20,645 nucleotides of DNA. It comes from Sulfurimonas sp. (lineage in GTDB: Bacteria; Campylobacterota; Campylobacteria; Campylobacterales; Sulfurimonadaceae). The notes under the pieces are model-generated. The model made no database searches. It was not told where the DNA came from and saw only the letters and a list, made by a program, of their open reading frames with translations. The stretch lies in assembly GCF_023229105.1 (NCBI RefSeq), contig NZ_JALNZY010000032.1, positions 1-20,645 on the forward strand, in the 5' to 3' direction. Positions 7,028-13,770 of this stretch are shown in pieces (the first letter of the stretch is position 1; every line of letters begins with the position of its first letter). Made by a program: the position numbers and the translations under genes.

Positions 7028-7689
7028 TTATGACCTTGAGTGCAAGGAGCACCTTTAAAACCCTCTATGTTTGCTCTTATCTCCTGCATAAATCTTACAG
7101 ACGGGTCATCTTTTTTTGTCCTATAGCCTCTGTTTACCTCAAGCCAAAACTCGTTACCTTCAAAACATCTGTATTCGTAATGTCCTATAACATACTCAAT
7201 TGTAGGAAACTTTGTTTTGAGATAATTTACAAGGAAAATATTTGCCTTTAACTGCTCGTTTGTTAGGTTATCTTTGGAGTTTTGCCCGCCGACATTCTCT
7301 ATGCCGAGGGAGTTGTAGTTCAGCCCTATAACATGACGCGCCATAAACTCTAGGGGCATCAGCTGATGAATAGTTCCATCTCGCTCAACCATAAAGTGCG
7401 CAGAGACATTTAGTGCTCCCCCGCCTTTTATATCAGGTCTATCACTAGGCAAAGTCTGGGATATAAAACGGGAGATAGAGTTATTAAAATCATCTATCGC
7501 CGTATGATGGATAACTATGATTTTTGGAACAATTTTTATATCTTTTACCTCTAAATCGTAATGCTCTTTTATATAATCTTTTGTAAGTTCTACCCTAACA
7601 TCTGAGAACTCTATGGGTGTTTGTTCAATTTTAAGTGCAAAAACAGAGATGGGAATCAAAAAACAAAAAATTATAATAAGATGGTACAT
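7024..7689 (-). CDS. Exported N-acetylmuramoyl-L-alanine amidase (Amidase_2/PGRP fold)
   Basis: A 221-residue zinc amidase predicted to cleave the bond between MurNAc and the L-Ala of the peptide stem. A signal peptide covers about residues 1-18 (ending SVFA). The Amidase_2 domain spans about 55-205. Probable zinc ligands are H61 or H62 (VIHHTA), H170 (VIGHYEY) and D194/D195 (KKDDP), matching the His-His-Asp set of AmpD-type enzymes. E131 in SLGIEN is in the position of the conserved glutamate. The signal peptide sets it apart from cytoplasmic AmpD and suggests periplasmic cell-wall remodelling or muropeptide trimming. An AAGG site lies just before ATG 7689, and a TATAAT at 7709-7714 is a likely promoter. 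Its stop overlaps the start of the DUF819 gene. Confidence 0.87.
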   Translation of the reverse strand: MYHLIIIFCFLIPISVFALKIEQTPIEFSDVRVELTKDYIKEHYDLEVKDIKIVPKIIVIHHTAIDDFNNSISRFISQTLPSDRPDIKGGGALNVSAHFMVERDGTIHQLMPLEFMARHVIGLNYNSLGIENVGGQNSKDNLTNEQLKANIFLVNYLKTKFPTIEYVIGHYEYRCFEGNEFWLEVNRGYRTKKDDPSVRFMQEIRANIEGFKGAPCTQGHK

Positions 7690-7703
7690 GTAAGCCTTTT
7701 TAG

Positions 7704-7714
7704 ATAATATTATA
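7704..7714. promoter_or_regulatory. Overlapping divergent -10 elements (palindrome)
   Basis: ATAATATTAT (7704-7713) is a perfect 10-base palindrome between the divergent amidase and exonuclease genes. On the minus strand it includes a consensus TATAAT (7709-7714), predicting an amidase start near 7702. On the plus strand it gives TATTAT (7708-7713), predicting an exonuclease start near 7720. The two directions may share the same melted region and compete for polymerase. Confidence 0.45.
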
Positions 7715-7745
7715 GCTTAAAAACTTTTTACGGGATACTTGATAA

Positions 7746-8486
7746 ATGGCAAAATATATTATTTTAGATACTGAAACAACAGGGATAGGCGAATTAGACA
7801 GAGTTATCCAGCTTGGATTTATGGTTTTAGGCGAAAAAAAAATTGAGGTTCAAAATGAGTTTTTCAGCTCTGATGTTCCTATTAGTTTTGCAGCCATGGA
7901 GGTTCATGGAATCACTCCAAGCATGCTTGTGGGCAAGGGTACATGTAAAGAGAGCAGCTCTTATAAAAGACTCCAAGAGCTAAATATAGACGATAACTAT
8001 CTTATCATCCATAACGCTCCTTTTGACATGAAAATGCTTGAAAAAGAGGGTTTTAAAACTCAGATGAAAGTTATAGATACACTAAGAGTAGCCAAGCACA
8101 TGTTTCCTGATGAAGAGGCACATAGACTTCAATACTTTCGCTACAAAATGGGTCTATACACAGAGGAGCAAAAGGAGGCTGATGATTTAGGCGTAACCAT
8201 AAAAGCTCATGATGCTATCGGTGACGTATTGGTTTTAAAACTCTTTTTAAGCAAGCTAAAAGAGGCTGTTTTAGCACAATTTCCCAAAGAAAATCCAGTT
8301 GAGAAGATGGTGGATTTAACACTAACTCCTATACTTATAAAATCATTTAACTTTGGAAAATACAAAGGCAAGACACTACAAGAAGTAGCCCACAGCGACG
8401 CAGCATATCTTAGATGGATGTTGAGCGGTATGGAAAACCTTGATGATGATATGCGCTACTCCATAAACAGAGCTTTAGAAAATTAG
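7746..8486 (+). CDS. 3'-5' exonuclease (DnaQ-like, DEDDh) with C-terminal DUF3820-like domain
   Basis: A 246-residue predicted exonuclease acting on DNA or RNA 3' ends. Exo I is ILDTETTG with D8 and E10; Exo II is IIHNAPFDMKML with D94; Exo III is HDAIGDV with H155 and D160. All DEDDh catalytic residues are therefore present. A second short domain at about 199-235 (FNFGKYKGKTLQEVA with YLRWMLS) resembles DUF3820, also called a putative quorum-sensing-regulated virulence factor domain, which often follows exonuclease domains. It is not the full polymerase III epsilon: there is no recognisable polymerase-binding tail. The ribosome site is weak (GGGA 10 bases upstream). Its last 12 bases overlap the 3' end of the convergent nhaC-like gene. 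Confidence 0.85.
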   Translation: MAKYIILDTETTGIGELDRVIQLGFMVLGEKKIEVQNEFFSSDVPISFAAMEVHGITPSMLVGKGTCKESSSYKRLQELNIDDNYLIIHNAPFDMKMLEKEGFKTQMKVIDTLRVAKHMFPDEEAHRLQYFRYKMGLYTEEQKEADDLGVTIKAHDAIGDVLVLKLFLSKLKEAVLAQFPKENPVEKMVDLTLTPILIKSFNFGKYKGKTLQEVAHSDAAYLRWMLSGMENLDDDMRYSINRALEN

Positions 8487-9776
8487 TCCAAAAAAAACAA
8501 ACAACACAAACGCAACTCCCCAGCTAATAAATGCGTAAGGGAGTTGTGTATTTGTATGTTCTACCAGCTCACAATCAGTTGCCATCGCCGCTATAATAGT
8601 TGTATCTGATATAGGTGAGCAGTGATCCCCAAATACACCACCAGAGATAGCTGCTCCTACGCAAAGAGCGATATTTGCATCCATCGAAACTGCCATAGGA
8701 AGAGCAATGGGAATCATGATGCTAAATGTCCCCCAGCTTGTTCCTGTTGATAAAGAGATAAGAGAAGCTATTATAAAAATTACAGCTGCCAAAAAAGAGA
8801 CGCTTAGGTTTTCATTTACCAATGAAGCTAAAAAATGACCTGTTTTTAACTGTGTAGTCATATCTCCTATGCCAAAAGCAAAAAGAAGTATGAGTGCTAT
8901 CGGCACAAGTTTTAACGCCCCCTTAAAAGCTGTTTTGCTCCATAGAGAAAGAGTCATGTTTTTTGTACCGACAAAGTAAAAGAGTGTAAAAATAAGCGTA
9001 AATAGCATCGTGTAAAAAATTGAACTAGAACCGTTTCCTCTTAAAATATCTCCATCCCCGGTTATATACAAAAACAGAAAAACAGATAAGACCATTAAAA
9101 AAATCGGCAAAAGCATATAAAACATGGTTGCCCCGTCCCTGCTAGCAATCTCCTCATTTTTAGGCTTGTGCTTTGCCCTTTTCATAGCGCCTATGTCTAT
9201 ATTAAACCATATCGCCACAAAGGTAACCACAAGAGCGACTATTGCATAAAAATTGTATAAAACGCTCTTTAAGAGAAGGTCTAGTGCATCAAGATTTAAG
9301 GTGCCCAAAGATATTTGTGTAGTTATAAGCCCCAAAAGAAGTGCGCCCCATCCATTTAGGATAATAAGTGAGCTAACAGGAGCCGCAGTCGAATCGCAGA
9401 CAAAGGCTAGTTTTGCACTAGGAATTTTATATTTATAACAAAAAGGTTTTCCGACTGCACCGGCAATCAGAGAGGTAATGGTTGACTCTATAAAGATAAA
9501 AATCCCTATGATGTAGCTCAAAACCAAAGCAGAACGTCCAGATTTTACCAGCCCTGTTTTATGCTGCATAAAATCTACAAAACCCTCTATTCCACCTGAT
9601 TTTTCAATTAATGCCATTATGCTTCCAACCAAAATCGCAAAAGCTAATGTTTCTAATATCCAAGCTTCAGATACTAAAGAGATAAATAGGGAAAATATAT
9701 TTTCAATGGAGGGAAGAAGCGAAAAATCATTTAGTACAAAAGCACCCAGCACTATTCCACCAAAAAGCGACAACAT
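8475..9776 (-). CDS. NhaC-family Na+/H+ antiporter
   Basis: A polytopic inner-membrane antiporter of the NhaC family, expected to exchange sodium for protons or a related cation/solute pair. From ATG 9776 it is 433 residues with about eleven or twelve hydrophobic helices. Family hallmarks are DSTAAPVSSLIILNGWGA (about 128-145), STGTSWGTF (343-351) and GDHCSPISDTT (383-393) with TQLPYA at 409-414. The start is doubtful. The reading frame stays open upstream to a TAG at 9867-9869 and encodes residues LSALSVFPSLLAIILALYTK, which look like the missing beginning of helix 1, but that stretch has no ATG, GTG or TTG. ATG 9776 itself has no ribosome site and lies 82 bases after the GNAT stop. An ATA at 9848 would give 10-base spacing to the upstream gene. 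Confidence 0.85.
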   Translation of the reverse strand: MLSLFGGIVLGAFVLNDFSLLPSIENIFSLFISLVSEAWILETLAFAILVGSIMALIEKSGGIEGFVDFMQHKTGLVKSGRSALVLSYIIGIFIFIESTITSLIAGAVGKPFCYKYKIPSAKLAFVCDSTAAPVSSLIILNGWGALLLGLITTQISLGTLNLDALDLLLKSVLYNFYAIVALVVTFVAIWFNIDIGAMKRAKHKPKNEEIASRDGATMFYMLLPIFLMVLSVFLFLYITGDGDILRGNGSSSIFYTMLFTLIFTLFYFVGTKNMTLSLWSKTAFKGALKLVPIALILLFAFGIGDMTTQLKTGHFLASLVNENLSVSFLAAVIFIIASLISLSTGTSWGTFSIMIPIALPMAVSMDANIALCVGAAISGGVFGDHCSPISDTTIIAAMATDCELVEHTNTQLPYAFISWGVAFVLFVFFGLIF

Positions 9777-9858
9777 TACGTTTTTTGTGTATAGTGCTAA
9801 GATAATAGCAAGGAGCGATGGAAAAACAGATAAAGCAGAGAGTTCTATGTTAAACCAA

Positions 9859-10482
9859 TCAAAATTCTATAGATAATAAAACCAAACCGGGTCTGCCGAA
9901 AATCTCTTTATAAGGTTCGCACTCTTTTTGCTTAACCTCTTTAAACCCTAGTTTTTTATAATATAAAAGAGTCTCTAGTGAGCCGATTTCTACTATAGTT
10001 TGAGCTATACGGTAGCCTTTTAGTCTTGCACTCAAAAGACTTTTATGCATAAGCGCTTTTAAGATGCCAACATCCATAAAACCCTCTAACTCCTCCATAT
10101 AATCAAAGATTAATGTTCTGGTATTTAAAACAAATCCACAAATATTCATAAGACCAAAATACTCGCTCTCCTCGCCATCAATACCAATCTCGCTAAGAGC
10201 CTCCATAAACACCTCTTGCGTAGAAATCCTAGGCTCATAGCTACAAAGAGATCCTACACTTTTACCGTCTATCTCTGCAATTAAAAAATTACTATAATGA
10301 CAACTTGATTTTGCCTTTGTATATGTTAATTTTTCTAAATAGTTCAGAACTTCTTTATCATTGTTTACTTTAAAAATCAAATCATAGATTCCGATTTTTT
10401 TATCAGCTCTAGTGCTTTGCAAAATCATCTGTGCCAAAAAAGGTGCATCTTCACTAGTAGCTTTTCTTATATTTATACTCAT
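9859..10482 (-). CDS. GNAT-like N-acetyltransferase
   Basis: A 207-residue cytoplasmic protein with a GNAT-like pattern: an N-terminal INIRKATSEDAPFLAQMI strand-helix, a central strand pair (NFLIAEIDGKSVGSLCSYE, about 65-83), a degenerate acetyl-CoA segment around 137-156 (MDVGILKALMHKSLLSARLKG) and the typical C-terminal YYKKLGFKEV (174-183). The canonical Q/R-x-x-G-x-G/A loop is not clear, so the fold is likelier than any given acetyl-transfer activity. The substrate is unknown. It lies just upstream of the nhaC-like gene on the same strand and probably shares its transcript. A possible extended -10 (TGT before TACTAT, minus strand, 10530-10538) precedes it. Confidence 0.7.
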   Translation of the reverse strand: MSINIRKATSEDAPFLAQMILQSTRADKKIGIYDLIFKVNNDKEVLNYLEKLTYTKAKSSCHYSNFLIAEIDGKSVGSLCSYEPRISTQEVFMEALSEIGIDGEESEYFGLMNICGFVLNTRTLIFDYMEELEGFMDVGILKALMHKSLLSARLKGYRIAQTIVEIGSLETLLYYKKLGFKEVKQKECEPYKEIFGRPGLVLLSIEF

Positions 10483-10544
10483 AAAATCTTTTCCATTTCT
10501 AAAAAATTAACCTGCTTCATATTTTGGTAATAGTAACATACTTT

Positions 10545-11225
10545 ATGGTAAAAAGTTTCTTAATTATTATAATTTCTCAAATGTTTGTTTTTGCGGGCGA
10601 ACAAATCATTTTAGTCATTGGCGATGACTATAATTCCACTAAAGCAAAGCTGTTCTGTTTTGAGGACGGGGTGCAGGTTTTTGACACGTTTGAAGTGAAT
10701 GTAGGAGCGCGTGGTTTTGGGCATGGAGTGGGTAAAACCCAGCTTTTAGGCACAAAAATGGAGCCTATGAAATATGAGGGTGACAAAAAAGCACCGATAG
10801 GAATATTTACGCTTGATTTTATATTTGGCTATGAAGAAAATTTGAAATTTAAGATGCCATATACTTTTGCGCAAAAAGATTTGATTTGTGTAGATGACTC
10901 CAACTCTGATTTTTACAATCAAATCATAAAAAAGCCAAAAGATATGCCAAAGAGCTTTGAAGAGATTAGAAGAGACGACGGACAATATGAATTGGGAATT
11001 GTCGTAGGACACAACAAAAAGCAGCTTAAAAAAAGAGGCTCTTGTATATTTATACATGTTCAAAAAGAAAAAGATGCGCCAACTTCAGGATGTACATCCA
11101 TGACTCTTGAAGAGATTAAAAAAATAGCTTCTTGGCTTGATGAGAGTAAAAATCCGATTTTATTGCAAATTACAAAATTTCAATTAGAAGAAGCCTTAAA
11201 GCTATATCCTAGCCTTAAGTTCTAA
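10545..11225 (+). CDS. Exported YkuD-type L,D-transpeptidase family protein
   Basis: A 226-residue exported protein that would form or edit peptidoglycan cross-links or attachments. The signal peptide starts MVKSFLIIIISQMFVFA. The catalytic YkuD signature is at the C-terminal half: FIHV with H171, then PTSGCTSM with nucleophile C183. Upstream are the family-typical APIGIF segment and RRDDGQYELGIVVGHN, which resemble the stand-alone YkuD group (COG3786 type) without LysM or peptidoglycan-binding repeats. A carboxypeptidase role, as for Helicobacter Csd6, is possible. I prefer ATG 10545 over TTG 10524 because it begins the signal peptide, although neither has a strong ribosome site. Its stop overlaps the stop of argS on the opposite strand. 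Confidence 0.82.
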   Translation: MVKSFLIIIISQMFVFAGEQIILVIGDDYNSTKAKLFCFEDGVQVFDTFEVNVGARGFGHGVGKTQLLGTKMEPMKYEGDKKAPIGIFTLDFIFGYEENLKFKMPYTFAQKDLICVDDSNSDFYNQIIKKPKDMPKSFEEIRRDDGQYELGIVVGHNKKQLKKRGSCIFIHVQKEKDAPTSGCTSMTLEEIKKIASWLDESKNPILLQITKFQLEEALKLYPSLKF

Positions 11226-12817
11226 TCTTCCTCTTTTGTCATGTAGTCTTTGGCCGTTATCCCCATTAAAGAGAGACCGGTGCGAAGAGATAATCCCACA
11301 ACCATTAAGAGTTTTAGGAGCTTTGCCTCATCCTCTGTTCCAATTATTCTGCAGTCATAGTAAAACTTATGCAAAGATGCGGCAAGTGATTTTAGATATT
11401 CGGGAAGTTTTTGAACCTGCCTTGAACTAAAAGCATCTTCAATAATTTCAGGCAAAAGCAATGCATCAAACATCAACATATCTGCATTTTCACCTAAATT
11501 TTTCAGAGTTGCAGACATTATCTCATCTTCGCTCAAATCGCTCTTTGAGATAATAGTTTTTATTCTTGCATGTGCATACTGGATATAAAAAATAGGATTT
11601 GAACTATCCTGCTTTTTAAACTCCGAGAGATCAAACTCCAAAGCCGTATCACTCTTTTTTGAAGCAAAGATAAATCTTAGAGCATCAGCTCCTATCTCCT
11701 CAACTATATCGCTCATAAGTATAACATTACCAGCACGCTTACTCATTTTATAAGGCTCGCCATCTTTTAATAAACTTACCATTTGAGAGAGTAAAACTTC
11801 CAGTTTTGCACTCTCATAGCCTAAAAATTCAACTGCTGCTTTTACTCTTGCGATATATCCGTGATGATCAGCTCCCCAGATATTTATATAGTGCTCATAT
11901 CCGCGCTCAAACTTTTGGTTATGATAGACTATATCGCCGGCAAGATATGTTGGACGACCATCTTCACGAACAACAACCCTGTCTGAATCATCACTTTTTT
12001 GACTTGATGCTATAAAAACTTTATCCTCTTTTTTATAGATGCCATCGCCCATTTTGACCATAACTCTATCCCAATCTTTATAAAGAGATGACTCATACAC
12101 AAAAGTGTCAAAAAAGATATTTGTAGCCGCCAAATCTTTTTTAATAATCTCCATAACACCGTCTTTTGCCCAAAGTGCCAGCTCTTTTTGGCGAGACTCA
12201 TCACTCAAAATCTCAATGCCAAACTTCACTACAGCATCCTGTGCCAGCGGTGCTAGATAATCACCTCTATAGTAACTCTGCGGGTACTCAACACTCTCTT
12301 TGAGTATACTCTCACGCCCATAAAGCTGGATAGAAAGTCCTAACAAATCAATCTGGTTGCCTGCATCATTTACATAATACTCGGCAGTTATGTCATACCC
12401 TAGATGCTTTGCTAATCTATAAAGAGTATCCCCATAAACTGCGCCTCTTGCATGTCCAATATGAAGCGGCCCCGTTGGATTTGCACTTACAAACTCCAAA
12501 AGAATCTTCTCATTTTTTTCCTGCTTGGCAAACTGATCTGGATTTTTTAGTGCCCAAGCAGCATATTCGTTTAAAAAGTTCTCGCTAAGACGAAAATTGA
12601 GATACCCTTTTACGGAGTCAACACTGCTAAAAAAATCAGATTCGTTAAAGGAGGAGGCTAACTCCTCGGCTATTTTCATAGGAGACTCTCTAAGTTCCTT
12701 TGCCATTGAGAAAGCAATGGGTGTAGCAAAGTGACCAAAAGAGCGGTCACGAGGCTTCTCTAAAACAACTTCACGACCAAACTTTTCACGCAAAAGCGCC
12801 GATACTCGTTGTTTCAA
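11222..12817 (-). CDS. argS: Arginyl-tRNA synthetase
   Basis: Class I aminoacyl-tRNA synthetase charging tRNA-Arg in the cytoplasm; 531 residues, close to the length expected in Campylobacterota. The N-terminal Add-1-like domain contains VVLEKPRDRSFGHFATPIAF. The HIGH signature is intact at 119-122 (SANPTGPLHIGHARGA) and a KMSKR at 357-361, which many ArgS proteins lack in strict form, is also present. A C-terminal anticodon-binding domain follows, with IQYAHARI near 433-440. The start is TTG 12815-12817, the only possibility because the tatA stop codon lies in the same frame one codon upstream (TAA, CTT, TTG). No separate ribosome site is seen, so translation is probably coupled to tatA. Confidence 0.96.
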   Translation of the reverse strand: MKQRVSALLREKFGREVVLEKPRDRSFGHFATPIAFSMAKELRESPMKIAEELASSFNESDFFSSVDSVKGYLNFRLSENFLNEYAAWALKNPDQFAKQEKNEKILLEFVSANPTGPLHIGHARGAVYGDTLYRLAKHLGYDITAEYYVNDAGNQIDLLGLSIQLYGRESILKESVEYPQSYYRGDYLAPLAQDAVVKFGIEILSDESRQKELALWAKDGVMEIIKKDLAATNIFFDTFVYESSLYKDWDRVMVKMGDGIYKKEDKVFIASSQKSDDSDRVVVREDGRPTYLAGDIVYHNQKFERGYEHYINIWGADHHGYIARVKAAVEFLGYESAKLEVLLSQMVSLLKDGEPYKMSKRAGNVILMSDIVEEIGADALRFIFASKKSDTALEFDLSEFKKQDSSNPIFYIQYAHARIKTIISKSDLSEDEIMSATLKNLGENADMLMFDALLLPEIIEDAFSSRQVQKLPEYLKSLAASLHKFYYDCRIIGTEDEAKLLKLLMVVGLSLRTGLSLMGITAKDYMTKEED

Positions 12818-12820
12818 AAG

Positions 12821-13063
12821 TTACGCTTGTTCTGTGGTTTTTGGAGCTTCTTTTGAAGCAACTTCATCACTAGATTCTACTTTTTTTGGAGTCTCCGTTG
12901 ATGCAGTTTTTATCTCTTCATCATCGTCATTTTTCATCTCAGCTTTAAAGTTTTTGATTCCTTTACCGAGTCCTTTTGCTAATTCAGGTATCTTTTTTGC
13001 ACCAAAAAGTAAAACCACGATTGCTAAGATTATTAACAGTTCTTGTCCGCCAGGCATTCCCAT
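12821..13063 (-). CDS. tatA: Twin-arginine translocase subunit TatA
   Basis: An 80-residue subunit of the Tat system, which exports folded proteins with twin-arginine signals. It has a short N-terminal membrane helix (about residues 8-20), the FG hinge at 20-21, then the amphipathic helix AKKIPELAKGLGKGIKNFKA (22-41) and a charged, disordered tail rich in Asp, Glu, Lys and Thr. The length and FG-KKIPEL pattern favour TatA over TatB. AAGGA lies 6 bases upstream of the ATG, and a TATAAT at 13093-13098 is a likely promoter. tatB and tatC are not in the window. Position between gmk and argS matches the Campylobacter order. Confidence 0.93.
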   Translation of the reverse strand: MGMPGGQELLIILAIVVLLFGAKKIPELAKGLGKGIKNFKAEMKNDDDEEIKTASTETPKKVESSDEVASKEAPKTTEQA

Positions 13064-13092
13064 TTTTATTCCTTATATATTTTAAGTCCGAA

Positions 13093-13098
13093 ATTATA
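13093..13098 (-). promoter_or_regulatory. Promoter -10 of tatA-argS
   Basis: A perfect TATAAT on the minus strand in the 86-base gap between gmk and tatA. The start would lie near 13086, giving a leader of about 23 bases that contains the AAGGA site. This could supply tatA-argS independently of the flagellar/gmk genes upstream. Confidence 0.5.
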
Positions 13099-13149
13099 AC
13101 TAAATTTGCTGTAACTTCTCTTATTGTAACTCTATTATTTTCTTCTTGA

Positions 13150-13770
13150 TTATATATCTTCCCATTTTCTTACAAAATCATTTATCTCATTACCGGGAAT
13201 TTTTACTCTTGCCGCATTTGCTATGATTTTAAGAGTATCTGCTGCTTCCTTGAAGTTGTCGTTTACAATAAGAAAATCATACTCGCTGATTCTTTGTATC
13301 TCTCTTTTTGCCATATCTATACGACGATCAATAACCTCTTGAGAATCCGTAGAGCGCTCTTGGAGACGCTTTTTTAATTCAGAGAGTGTCGGGGGAGAGA
13401 TAAATACAGACGTTGTTATGTCGCCGAGTCTGTTTATGATAGTTGCGTTTCCCTGCACATCTATATCAAAGATGACCAATTTAGCGTTTTTGAGCGCCTC
13501 TTTTACAGGTTTTATTGATGTGCCGTAGTAATTACCATGCACAAAAGCGTACTCTAAAAACAGCTCCTCTTCTATATCTTTCTTAAACTCTACCTCATCC
13601 ACAAAATAGTAGTGTACTCCATCTACCTCGCCTTCTCTAGCAGGGCGTGTAGTAGTGGATATTGAAAAATAGCACTCCCCGATATCACCTATTATCTCAT
13701 TTAATAAAGAGCTCTTTCCTGCTCCGCTAGGACCTGAAAGAACTAAAATTGCTCCTGATTTGTGATTCAT
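13150..13770 (-). CDS. gmk: Guanylate kinase
   Basis: Phosphorylates GMP to GDP using ATP; about 206 residues, the usual size. The P-loop GPSGAGKS is near residues 13-20. The GMP-binding STTTRPAREGEVDGVHYYF segment and the LFLEYAFVHGNYYGT region follow, then VIFDIDVQG and the lid-associated arginines (RLQERSTDS and RRIDMA). The ATG at 13770 overlaps the upstream stop by one base (TGATG); a GTG at 13773 is the alternative and adds one residue. The overlap implies translational coupling with the acidic ChePep-like gene. Confidence 0.95.
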   Translation of the reverse strand: MNHKSGAILVLSGPSGAGKSSLLNEIIGDIGECYFSISTTTRPAREGEVDGVHYYFVDEVEFKKDIEEELFLEYAFVHGNYYGTSIKPVKEALKNAKLVIFDIDVQGNATIINRLGDITTSVFISPPTLSELKKRLQERSTDSQEVIDRRIDMAKREIQRISEYDFLIVNDNFKEAADTLKIIANAARVKIPGNEINDFVRKWEDI

